Part shown: positions 1 to 6,738 of the stretch, piece after piece
How the letters are laid out: each line of letters begins with the position of its first letter
Position numbering within the stretch: position 1 is the first letter of the stretch
Assembly: GCA_028290165.1 (NCBI GenBank)
Contig: JAQGKJ010000215.1
Coordinates: 1-9,380 of the forward strand
Direction: 5' to 3'
Length of the DNA stretch: 9,380 bases
Source of the DNA: Bradyrhizobium sp.
Lineage (GTDB): Bacteria > Pseudomonadota > Alphaproteobacteria > Rhizobiales > Xanthobacteraceae
Notes under the pieces: generated by a model
What the model saw: only the letters and a program-made list of their open reading frames with translations
Told to the model about the DNA's origin: nothing
Database searches by the model: none
Program-made: the position numbers and the translations under genes

Positions 1-186
1 GTCACGCGCTTAACGCTGCCGCGTCCACTGCATCCCGCCCCGCGTCCGTGACGATCGCGAGCGCCCCTCTGTGGGACGAGACGGCCATAGATCTACATGT
101 GATTTGGGTCAGGCGAGAAGGGAAATATTTTTGCAAACGGGGATGGACAGGAAATCATCAGCCTCACTGATTTGCCCGTCGGGCAA
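1..186 (-). repeat. Fragment of a dispersed Bradyrhizobium-type repeat
   Basis: Read on the minus strand, this stretch has a short open frame (88 down to 2) ending in the peptide RGALAIVTDAGRDAVDAAA. I recall this peptide signature from many small 'hypothetical proteins' scattered through Bradyrhizobium genomes. It is more likely repetitive non-coding DNA than a real gene. The same block carries the near-palindrome TTGCCCGTCGGGCAA (172-186), which I also associate with these repeats. The fragment runs off the left edge, so its full length is unknown. The family match is from memory; a genome-wide self-comparison would settle it. Confidence 0.5.
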
Positions 187-398
187 TCACATCGCGAGCT
201 CATCGTCACATTAGCGGCCCCACATAAGCTGCCTGCGGACCTACAACTGCGTCTTCTCTGCAGCAGTGAAACCTCGATGATACCTTTGGCTCATCATCAA
301 CACTCCATCTTTTCTCTTTAAGATAAAGTGTTGCGTCGATCGACTGAGACCACCATCCAAAAGAGACATTGGGCGGAGCTTCCGCATCCCCGCTGTGT
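187..398. other. Gene-free stretch downstream of the GST gene
   Basis: I see no coding frame with a ribosome binding site or a recognisable protein here. It contains two small symmetric sequences: CTTTA-AGA-TAAAG at 316-328 and the 10-bp palindrome GTCGATCGAC at 335-344. Neither has a T-run on the GST transcript side, so I do not call a terminator. Base composition is more AT-rich than in the right-hand part of the window. Confidence 0.4.
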
Positions 399-1043
399 TT
401 ATCCCGGGCCGGACTTCGGACCCTCGAACGTGATCCCTTGTTGCGTGATAGCGCTCATGGTGGCGGGCAAGTTCGCTATCGACAGCGTGTGCCGATAAAA
501 GTTTGGAAAATTCCGCGTGCCCGTTGAAAGCCTGAGGCCCAAGCGCCCGAAAACGAATAGATAAAGGTCTGCGACGCTAATATCTGTTCCCGCAACCCAC
601 CTACCATGTGAGATCTCTTTATCGAAATGAGCGAAGTCGCTCGCCAGTTGTGTCGCCGCCACCTGTTCGACCGAGCCGATGCAATCGGCGTCGCCGGCGA
701 AGCGCTCGGCCCGCCACAGCCTGCCGAGGGCTGGGTGCACCGTACTTGAAAGGTACGCCATCCAACGCAAAACGTCATACCGCTCCCGTTTTCCGACAGT
801 TGGCAACAACCCCCGGTCTGGAGCATTGTCCGCGATGAAGGAAAGCACGGCGGGTACCTCTGTTATCGTGCCGTGATGTGGAGTCACGAGTGCAGGAACA
901 CGCCCGAGCGGATTGATGGCTAGATAGCTTGGATCGGCCTGCTTGCCGCGCTCGACGCGAATGGCCTCATAGGTCAGCCCGCTGAGCTCAAGTGCAATGT
1001 GCGGCGCAAGGGCGCATGACCCGGCAAGGTAATACAGCTTCAT
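399..1043 (-). CDS. Glutathione S-transferase, beta-class-like
   Basis: Predicted cytosolic glutathione S-transferase of 214 residues, which would conjugate or reduce electrophilic substrates with glutathione. The N-terminus MKLYYLAGSCALAPH closely follows bacterial beta-class enzymes such as E. coli GstA, with Cys10 at the position of their catalytic cysteine. The thioredoxin-fold cis-proline motif is present as NPLGRVPAL, followed by TEVPAVLSFIAD, which replaces the usual TES/TEG glutathione-binding turn. The helical C-terminal domain retains the VADLYLF segment. I chose the ATG at 1043, preceded by GGGA, over an in-frame start at 1103, because the extra 20 residues match nothing in the family and the methionine at 1043 is the family start. 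It is divergent from the hydrolase-cyclase gene and has no same-strand partner in view. Its substrate cannot be inferred. Confidence 0.88.
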   Translation of the reverse strand: MKLYYLAGSCALAPHIALELSGLTYEAIRVERGKQADPSYLAINPLGRVPALVTPHHGTITEVPAVLSFIADNAPDRGLLPTVGKRERYDVLRWMAYLSSTVHPALGRLWRAERFAGDADCIGSVEQVAATQLASDFAHFDKEISHGRWVAGTDISVADLYLFVFGRLGLRLSTGTRNFPNFYRHTLSIANLPATMSAITQQGITFEGPKSGPG

Positions 1044-1366
1044 AGTTCGGTCCCAGATGCGTTCGACGTAGCCCGATTGGGCTCGGGTGCAATTTGAACT
1101 CAATACAGCTAACTAGTTTAAACGAGTAAGCGGATCTGTCACACCGGAAAGACAAGCATTGACTTCCGCCCCTGGCACCAGCCGGACGTGCCGGCGCGCT
1201 CTGACGATGTGCGTTGTTGGGGGTAGACTGGAAGTAACCGGACCACTGTCGGAACGACGAGAATGACCGGTCGTATCCACCTTATCCTGTCGTCGTCGTA
1301 CCTGTTTTAGGCTTGATTCTTTCAGTCGCCGGGACGAAAACTGGTCACGACCTTTGAGGACGACCG
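1044..1366. promoter_or_regulatory. Divergent intergenic region between GST and hydrolase-cyclase
   Basis: This 323-bp gap must hold the promoters of two divergent genes. I could not identify a convincing -35/-10 pair on either strand. A small inverted repeat, AGCCC-GATT-GGGCT (1070-1083), lies 27-40 bases upstream of the GST start codon and would fall in its leader or promoter. The cyclase gene has a good ribosome binding site, GAGGA at 1356-1360, six bases before its ATG. Confidence 0.5.
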
Positions 1367-2680
1367 ATGAGTGATTTTGTCCTGCCGGAGACGCGCTACG
1401 CGCTCAGCGGTGACGTCAATATCGCTTATCAAGTGATGGGCGATGGACCGTTAGATATCATTCTGGTTCCGGGCTTCATGTCGCATATTGAATTCAGGCA
1501 TGAACTGCCTGGGTATACCGCTTTTTTGCGCCGACTCTCCACATTTGCCCGAGTCGTGACGTTCGATAAAAGAGGCCAGGGATTATCCGATAGAGTATCC
1601 GACGCGCCATCGCTGGAACAACGGATGGATGACGTTCGCGCCATCATGGATACCATCGGTTCCAGACAAACAACACTCTTTGGACATTCCGAAGGTTGTG
1701 CGATGAGCGCGCTATTCGCCGCTACCTACCCAGAGCGTGTTTCAAGACTCATTCTGTTTGGCGGCTATGTGCGGCGACGCGATCCGAATTTCGAGGAAAT
1801 GCTGCAGCAGCGTGTAAAGCTTTGGGGCACCGGCGCGATGATGATGCGTGTTATCCCAAGCTTGGCAGCAGACCCGGACGCCGTTGCTCAGTTTGCCAAG
1901 TTTGAACGGCTTTCGGCTAGTCCCGGAGCTGTCAAATCCTTCACGGTGTTGAATTGGCAGATTGATGTCAGTTCGATCCTCCCAGCCGTGCGCGTTCCGA
2001 CACTCGTTCTCCATCGTAAAAACGACGCGCAGGTTTCGATTGAATTAGGCCGCGAATTGGCAGCGCACATTCCTGACGCCAAATTTATCGAGTATACCGG
2101 CGGTGATCATACATTCTACACCGGCGATGTCGAAGCGGTGCTTGGCGACATCGAAGAGTTTATCACGGGGCATCGCGAGAGTTCCTCAGTCGACTTTGAA
2201 CGTGTTCTTGCCACGGTGCTCTTCACCGATATTGTCGATTCAACACGAAATGCCGCGGCGAAAGGCGATCAGGCATGGCGGAGATTGTTAGACAGCCATG
2301 ATCAGCTGGCAATTCAAACGGTCGAAAAGCATCGCGGGACTTTGGTCAAGACGACCGGCGATGGAATTTTGGCAACGTTTGACGGACCGGGCCGCGCGGT
2401 TCGCTGTGCTTTGTCGCTCGGAGCCGCCTCAAAGCAGATCGGCTTGTCGCTACGTGCGGGTCTCCATACCGGCGAAATTGAAATCAGGGGTCGGGATATT
2501 GGCGGCATCGCAGTGCACGCCGCCGCTCGCGTGATGGCCCAGTCTCGGCCCAGCGAAGTTCTTGTTTCAAGAGTTGTCACCGACCTCGTGGCCGGAGCAG
2601 GTCTGAAATTTTCCGAGCGCGGGTCGCATGAACTCAAGGGCCTCCCGGGTCGATGGGATTTATTTGCTGCGAGCGCATAG
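1367..2680 (+). CDS. Alpha/beta hydrolase fused to class III adenylate cyclase
   Basis: A 437-residue two-domain protein with no signal peptide or membrane segment, so probably cytosolic. Residues ~1-270 form an alpha/beta hydrolase. The nucleophile elbow GHSEG has Ser108, and the likely acid and histidine are Asp220 (LVLHRKND) and His248 (GGDHTF). Residues ~278-437 form a class III cyclase domain with metal-binding Asp288 (FTDIVDST) and Asp332 (KTTGDG). Lys328 and Asp377 sit at the two adenine-specifying positions, and Arg388 matches the transition-state arginine. The usual transition-state asparagine is replaced by His384 (IAVHAAARV). Mycobacterium tuberculosis Rv1900c has the same domain order. 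I infer cAMP synthesis coupled to binding or hydrolysis of an unknown small molecule. Base composition is less GC-rich than in the genes from 3157 onward. GAGGA six bases upstream supports the start. Confidence 0.9.
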   Translation: MSDFVLPETRYALSGDVNIAYQVMGDGPLDIILVPGFMSHIEFRHELPGYTAFLRRLSTFARVVTFDKRGQGLSDRVSDAPSLEQRMDDVRAIMDTIGSRQTTLFGHSEGCAMSALFAATYPERVSRLILFGGYVRRRDPNFEEMLQQRVKLWGTGAMMMRVIPSLAADPDAVAQFAKFERLSASPGAVKSFTVLNWQIDVSSILPAVRVPTLVLHRKNDAQVSIELGRELAAHIPDAKFIEYTGGDHTFYTGDVEAVLGDIEEFITGHRESSSVDFERVLATVLFTDIVDSTRNAAAKGDQAWRRLLDSHDQLAIQTVEKHRGTLVKTTGDGILATFDGPGRAVRCALSLGAASKQIGLSLRAGLHTGEIEIRGRDIGGIAVHAAARVMAQSRPSEVLVSRVVTDLVAGAGLKFSERGSHELKGLPGRWDLFAASA

Positions 2681-2683
2681 TAC

Positions 2684-3055
2684 ATGACTGTAATTGGCGC
2701 CAAGCGCCGGCAGGTCGGTTACGCCTGGAATAATGTCTTGTTCTACGTCAAGGGCGGCGGCGCCGTTGCCGCCGATCGCTATACTACTTTTGTTACCGCG
2801 ACTAATTTTGTGACTGGCACCGCCTCGGAGACCCGATGGGGAGGCACGGTTGGCGCCGGTCTCGAATACGGGTTTGCCCCGAATTTGTCCGTGGCCTTCG
2901 AGTACGATCACCTGTTCATGGGAACGCGAAACGTCACGCTCAGCGTGCCTGCAATAGCGCCGCTGGCACCGTTTGAACGCGTTCGTCAGGATGTGGACCT
3001 GGGCACCGTACGCATCAACTATCGTTTTGGCGGCCCTGTCGTCGCGAGATGCTGA
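2684..3055 (+). pseudogene. C-terminal remnant of an outer-membrane beta-barrel protein
   Basis: The frame encodes the last ~120 residues of an OmpA/Omp25-like 'outer membrane immunogenic' barrel of the type abundant in Bradyrhizobium. Recognisable segments are VGYAWNNVLFYVKGGGA, ETRWGGTVGAGLEYGFAPN, EYDHLFMGTR and the final strand VRINYRFGGPV. These proteins are normally about twice this length or more and begin with a signal peptide. Here the signal peptide and the N-terminal strands are absent. The frame has a stop at 2678-2680, which is the cyclase stop codon itself, and no ribosome binding site precedes the ATG at 2684. Family similarity appears to begin near 2708. The C-terminal residue is Cys rather than the usual aromatic residue. 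I infer a 5'-truncated, non-functional remnant, possibly still transcribed by read-through from the cyclase gene. Confidence 0.8.
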
Positions 3056-3081
3056 TCTTTTGAATTCTGTGGCGACAGAAC

Positions 3082-3109
3082 AAGCCCCGGCTTCGTCCGG
3101 GGCTTTTTT
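3082..3109 (+). terminator. Rho-independent terminator
   Basis: A perfect 9-bp stem AAGCCCCGG/CCGGGGCTT with a CTTCGT loop is followed directly by six T residues (3104-3109). It lies 26 bases after the barrel-remnant stop codon. It probably served the intact barrel gene and now ends transcripts from the hydrolase-cyclase gene. On the minus strand the downstream T-run is poor, so it is less likely to stop the regulator transcript. Confidence 0.92.
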
Positions 3110-3156
3110 GTGCTAAGAATCTTCGGACAATCAATCTCGATTTATGAGTAGGCGCC

Positions 3157-4734
3157 CTACTCCAGACCCGCGCGGCGAAAACCTTCCAGATAATGCTCGC
3201 AATCGGCGCTTTGCTTGATCGGCATATGGCTTGCGAGCCAGGCCAGCGAGATATTGGGTTGCGCGCGGCGGAGCTCCTGTAATGCGGTGCGGGCGACATC
3301 AACACATCCCGCCATGCCCGCGGCGGCCGTCAGCACCCGGTGAGCCCCGACGAAATCAGCGCGTTGCCGGATTCCATCGCGCGAAAGACGCATCGCTTCC
3401 TGGTAGTTGCGTCCGACGAATTGTGCGTAGGCCGCGATGCCGCAATAGACAGCCGAGAATGGATCACGCGGGCTCAGCCGCAGCGCGCGGCGCGCCGCCA
3501 CATTGGCCTCTTCCCAGCGCCCGCAGTAAGACAGCGCCAGGCCGTAATAGCCCTGAGCCAGCGAGAAGTTCGGGTTGAGCCGCAGTGCCACCTCGAACTC
3601 GGCCAGGCAATCGTCGAAGCGTCGCATAAACAAATGAGCGGCGCCCAGGGCATGGTGCGCCCAGGGGTCTTCGCTGTCGGCCCTGACCGCCGCCAGTCCC
3701 GCACGTTCGGCAATTGGCGCTGCCGCCGCCATGTCCGACCAACCCATGTGAGCGCTGAACGTGTGGCTGGTACCGAGCACACCGAGTGCCTGACCGTAGT
3801 TCGGATCGATGGTGATAGCCTTCTCGAGCAAGGCTTGCGCCACCATATTGTCCTGTCGCGTCACCCGCCAGTAATGCGACAGCGCCCGAACCACCAAATC
3901 CCAGGCGTCCATGCTGTTCGGCGGCTTGCGCTGGGCACGAAAATTTTCCGCCGCATAGAGCTGCGGCTCGATTGCAGCGACGATGGCTTCGGTAATCTCG
4001 TCCTGGACCGCGAAAACGTCGGCAAGGGCGCGATCGTAACGCTCCGCCCAGATGTGGCTGCCGGTGGCGACGTCATTGAGCTGTGCCGTGATGCGCACGC
4101 GGTCGCCGCCCTTGCGCACGCTGCCTTCGACCACATAGCCGACGCCGAGCTCTTCGGCGACCTGTTTCATGTGGACGGCCTTGCCCTTGTAGATGAACGA
4201 AGAGTTGCGCGCGATCACGAAGAACCAGCGCAACTTCGATAGCGCAGTGATGATGTCTTCGCTGATGCCATCGGAAAAATACTCCTGTTCCGGCTCCCCG
4301 CTCATGTTGACAAAGGGAAGCACGGCTATCGCCGGCCGGTCAGGCAACGGCAACGCCGGGCGCGATTGCTCGTGGGCTCCATCCGGCGTTCGTCTGGCCG
4401 CCTGCCCCGGTTCGGCGCCGTCTTGTTGCGTGCGCACGGCGCTGATGAAGCGGAAGCCCTTGCGCGGGATGGTGCGAATGAACTTCTGGTCTCCACCGCT
4501 GTCGCCAAGCGCTTTGCGCGCGGCATTGATGCGGCTGGTCAGCGTCGAATCCGAGACGATCCGGCCGCGCCAAACCGACGCAAAGAGATCGTCCCTGCTG
4601 ACGACGCGGTCGCGGTTCTCAACCAGATAGACCAGCAGGTCGAATACCTGCGGCTCGATCGCAATCGGCTCTGAACCCTTGCGCAGCTCGCGTCGGTCAG
4701 TGTCAAGAGTATGATTATCAAAGAAAAATTGCAC
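3157..4734 (-). CDS. Winged-helix regulator with TolB-N-like and TPR domains
   Basis: Predicted DNA-binding regulator of 525 residues. Residues ~1-100 are an OmpR/CadC-type winged helix (EPQVFDLLVYLVENRDRVVS, SRINAARKALGD, IRTIPRKGFRF). A linker leads to a TolB-N/FlgO-like domain at ~132-255, containing IAVLPFVNMSG, YFSDGISEDI and YVVEGSVRK. TPR-like helices at ~298-505 include LRLNPNFSLAQGYYGLALSYCGRWEEA. No membrane helix is visible, unlike CadC itself, so it is probably a cytosolic sensor. I prefer the GTG at 4734, six bases after GAGG (complement of 4741-4744), over a TTG at 4746: that GAGG overlaps the TTG, and the protein then begins MQFFFDNHTLD, as its relatives do. It diverges from mddA, which makes mddA a likely target as well as its own promoter. 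Its signal is unknown. Confidence 0.88.
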   Translation of the reverse strand: MQFFFDNHTLDTDRRELRKGSEPIAIEPQVFDLLVYLVENRDRVVSRDDLFASVWRGRIVSDSTLTSRINAARKALGDSGGDQKFIRTIPRKGFRFISAVRTQQDGAEPGQAARRTPDGAHEQSRPALPLPDRPAIAVLPFVNMSGEPEQEYFSDGISEDIITALSKLRWFFVIARNSSFIYKGKAVHMKQVAEELGVGYVVEGSVRKGGDRVRITAQLNDVATGSHIWAERYDRALADVFAVQDEITEAIVAAIEPQLYAAENFRAQRKPPNSMDAWDLVVRALSHYWRVTRQDNMVAQALLEKAITIDPNYGQALGVLGTSHTFSAHMGWSDMAAAAPIAERAGLAAVRADSEDPWAHHALGAAHLFMRRFDDCLAEFEVALRLNPNFSLAQGYYGLALSYCGRWEEANVAARRALRLSPRDPFSAVYCGIAAYAQFVGRNYQEAMRLSRDGIRQRADFVGAHRVLTAAAGMAGCVDVARTALQELRRAQPNISLAWLASHMPIKQSADCEHYLEGFRRAGLE

Positions 4735-4765
4735 AGCGGGCCTCAAAGTCAGATTTCGACACCGC

Positions 4766-4802
4766 TCTCAAGGAATAATCACGCCCATCTCAAGGACAAA
4801 TC
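4766..4802. promoter_or_regulatory. Candidate operator: two 15-bp direct repeats 22 bp apart
   Basis: TCTCAAGGAATAATC (4766-4780) and TCTCAAGGACAAATC (4788-4802) agree at 13 of 15 positions and are spaced exactly 22 bp start to start, about two helical turns. A further TCAAG at 4801 lies 11 bp after the TCAAG at 4790, and a weaker TCAAA occurs at 4743. PhoB/OmpR-type winged helices bind tandem direct repeats with ~11-bp periodicity, and the regulator encoded next door carries that DNA-binding domain. The repeats lie 32-68 bases upstream of the regulator start and 90-126 upstream of mddA. Regulation of both genes is inferred. Confidence 0.5.
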
Positions 4803-4891
4803 AAGTGCGGCACAAGGTCTTTCTGTCGCGTTCTCGGCATCCTGCGTCGCGCAATTGCGATCGCCTTGTTCGCATTCGATTGGAGGAGACC

Positions 4892-5668
4892 ATGACCCAG
4901 ACCCAAACAGTCAGCCCGGATGTACGGGGCACTCCAACAGAGAGACTCAGTGCGTTTCTCTACGGGCTCGTAGCCTATCTCGTGTTCTTTGTCTCGTTCC
5001 TGTACGCCATCGGCTTCGTATCAGGGTCGGTGGTGCCCAAGACCATCGACTCCGGCGAGGCCGCGCCGGCCGCCGGAGCGGTCATCGTCAACATACTTCT
5101 GATGTCCGTTTTCGCCCTGCAGCACAGCGTGATGGCACGCAGGCAGTTCAAGCAGTGGTGGACCCAATACGTGCCGAAATCGGTCGAGCGCAGCACCTAT
5201 GTGCTGTTCGCGAGCCTGGCGCTCATCCTGCTATTCTGGTACTGGCGTCCGATTCCGACCGTGGTCTGGCAAATCGACAATCCACAAATCGCCATCGCGA
5301 TGTCAGGCCTTTCGATGGTTGGCTGGCTGATCGTGCTGACCAGCACGTTCCTGATCAACCATTTCGAGCTGTTCGGGCTGCATCAGGTCGCCAACAATCT
5401 GACCGGCCGGCCGATGCCGGCGCCGCGTTTCCGCACGCCGCTGTTCTACAAGTTCGTGCGGCACCCGATCTATCTCGGCTTCATCATCGCGTTCTGGGCG
5501 GCGCCGACGATGACGATCGGGCATCTGTTGTTCGCAGGCGTCACCACCGCCTACATCCTGGTCGGTATCCTGCTGGAAGAACGGGATCTGGTCGATCTCT
5601 TCGGAGACGACTACCGCCGCTACAAGGACCGTGTGTCGATGCTGGTGCCGTGGCGCCGCTCGAATTGA
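4892..5668 (+). CDS. mddA: Methanethiol S-methyltransferase (MddA family)
   Basis: Integral membrane methyltransferase of 258 residues. MddA enzymes, described first from Pseudomonas deceptionensis, use S-adenosylmethionine to convert methanethiol into dimethyl sulfide. About five hydrophobic segments are visible (roughly 20-43, 63-80, 103-118, 136-156, 193-227). The C-terminal half holds the isoprenylcysteine-methyltransferase-like signature: FVRHPIYLGF (188-197), then LLEERDLVDLFGDDYRRYKDR (from ~227), which forms the cofactor pocket in this fold. NHFELFGL (156-163) is also typical of the family. I chose the ATG at 4892, preceded by GGAGGAG, over an in-frame start at 4805 that adds 29 atypical residues. 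It heads a probable two-gene unit with the hydrolase at 5761. Relatives are sometimes annotated NnrU-like; the close resemblance to bradyrhizobial MddA sequences favours the present call. Confidence 0.86.
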   Translation: MTQTQTVSPDVRGTPTERLSAFLYGLVAYLVFFVSFLYAIGFVSGSVVPKTIDSGEAAPAAGAVIVNILLMSVFALQHSVMARRQFKQWWTQYVPKSVERSTYVLFASLALILLFWYWRPIPTVVWQIDNPQIAIAMSGLSMVGWLIVLTSTFLINHFELFGLHQVANNLTGRPMPAPRFRTPLFYKFVRHPIYLGFIIAFWAAPTMTIGHLLFAGVTTAYILVGILLEERDLVDLFGDDYRRYKDRVSMLVPWRRSN

Positions 5669-5694
5669 TCGGTCGGATCAAGCGCAACTGGGTG

Positions 5695-5721
5695 GCGGCA
5701 CCGGATTCTGACCGGTGCCGC
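5695..5721 (+). other. Perfect GC-rich hairpin between mddA and the hydrolase gene
   Basis: GCGGCACCGG (5695-5704) and CCGGTGCCGC (5712-5721) are perfectly complementary 10-bp arms around a 7-base loop ATTCTGA. No T-run follows, so it is not a standard intrinsic terminator. In a mddA-hydrolase transcript it would form a stable structure 26 bases after the mddA stop and 39 bases before the hydrolase start. It could protect the mddA 3' end or set the relative expression of the two genes. Confidence 0.65.
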
Positions 5722-5760
5722 GCCCCCCGCGGAGATCGCCCGCGTGAAAGGAATTACCCG

Positions 5761-6600
5761 ATGATCGAGGAAGCGCGGGGCCGCATCGACTACGACGACT
5801 GCGGGACCGGCCCGACCGTTGTGCTGGTGCCGGGATCGTGCAGCACCGGGGCCGCGTGGCGGCCGGTGATTGCCGCGTGGGACGGCCAGTTTCGCACCGT
5901 GACCACGAGCCTGCTTGGATATGGCGGAACCGGTGAACGCCGCACCGCATCCGATTGTTCGATTGGTCACGAAGCCGAGGCGCTGGAATCAGTTGTTCGA
6001 AGGGCCGGCGGCCGGGTCCATCTGGTCGGCCACTCCTTTGGCGGTCTGGTGGCGCTCGCAGTCGCCCTGCGCAATCGGGTTCCTCTGGCAAGCCTTTCGA
6101 TCCTCGAGGCGCCGGCGGCCGAGGTGTTGCGGGAAACGAGCGAGGAACAGCATTACCGCGCATTCCGCCGGATGACGGAGGTCTATTTCGGTGCTTTCGA
6201 ACGCGGTGACGCGCAAGCGATCGGGACCATGATCGACTTTTACGGTGGTACCGGCACCTTTGCGTCCTGGCCGCCGCGGGTTCGTGCCTACGCCGTGGAG
6301 ACGACGCCGGTGAACATCCTTGACTGGGCGAGCGCGTTTGGCTTTTCGTTGGCGGCAGAAGCACTGGCAACCGTCCGGCTTCCCGTCCTGATCCTGCGGG
6401 GCGGTGCCAGTCACCCGGCGGTGCAACGCGCCAATGAATTGCTTGGTGAGCTATTGCCGGGAGCCACTGGCGAGGCGATCGAAGGGGCTGCGCATTTCAT
6501 GATTGCAACCCACGCCAGCGAAGTAGCCCGGTCGATCGCGCGGCACGTATGTCGGACAACCGGCCGATCGAGGATGATGCCGGCAGAGCCGGCCATCTAA
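5761..6600 (+). CDS. Alpha/beta-fold hydrolase, downstream of mddA
   Basis: A 279-residue single-domain alpha/beta hydrolase. The oxyanion region is VLVPGSCSTG (~21-30), the nucleophile elbow is GHSFGG with Ser92, and the catalytic histidine is probably His245 (EGAAHFM). At the usual acid position after strand 7 the sequence is ILRGGASHPAV, with no Asp or Glu. Glu116 (LSILEAP, end of strand 6) is a possible substitute, as in some haloalkane-dehalogenase-like members. A cap region lies at ~125-195. The start at 5761 has AAAGGA about nine bases upstream. A longer open frame reaches back to 4711 but overlaps mddA out of frame and is not coding there. It follows mddA by 92 bp on the same strand and may be cotranscribed. 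The substrate is unknown; a link to sulfur volatiles is speculation from position only. Confidence 0.87.
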   Translation: MIEEARGRIDYDDCGTGPTVVLVPGSCSTGAAWRPVIAAWDGQFRTVTTSLLGYGGTGERRTASDCSIGHEAEALESVVRRAGGRVHLVGHSFGGLVALAVALRNRVPLASLSILEAPAAEVLRETSEEQHYRAFRRMTEVYFGAFERGDAQAIGTMIDFYGGTGTFASWPPRVRAYAVETTPVNILDWASAFGFSLAAEALATVRLPVLILRGGASHPAVQRANELLGELLPGATGEAIEGAAHFMIATHASEVARSIARHVCRTTGRSRMMPAEPAI

Positions 6601-6673
6601 AGCACCGCGGCTGGTATCATGGTAGGAAGGATGGCATCGCGCCTTGTTCCGCGCGGCGGGCAAGCATTAAACC

Positions 6674-6712
6674 GATCGTAAACAAATTCATTCAAAATGA
6701 ACGCTTACGATC
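6674..6712. promoter_or_regulatory. Nested inverted repeat upstream of the chemoreceptor gene
   Basis: Outer arms GATCGTAA (6674-6681) and TTACGATC (6705-6712) are perfectly complementary. Inside them TTCATT (6687-6692) and AATGAA (6696-6701) pair around a CAA loop. This two-tier dyad ends 26 bases before the favoured ATG at 6739 and overlaps the alternative ATG at 6697. It is AT-rich within a GC-rich context, suggesting an operator for a dimeric regulator or a leader-RNA stem-loop. Function is inferred. Confidence 0.5.
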
Positions 6713-6738
6713 AAAGCCGGTTTTCTGGAGCGCCCCGC

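Noticed and set aside
1070..1083. Small inverted repeat AGCCC-GATT-GGGCT as an operator for the GST gene
   Set aside because: The arms are only five bases and no regulator gene is adjacent. It is mentioned in the intergenic entry but not claimed as a binding site.
2696..2708. GGCGC-CAA-GCGCC hairpin at the start of the barrel remnant, considered as a recombination scar
   Set aside because: A five-base stem in GC-rich DNA is expected by chance, and no matching direct repeat or attachment site was found.
3340..4242. A 300-codon plus-strand open frame
   Set aside because: It is antisense to the winged-helix/TPR regulator and encodes nothing recognisable.
4711..5760. N-terminal extension of the hydrolase frame back to 4711
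   Set aside because: This part is read out of frame across the regulator start and the whole of mddA, and is low-complexity Arg/Pro-rich sequence. The hydrolase fold begins only after the ATG at 5761.
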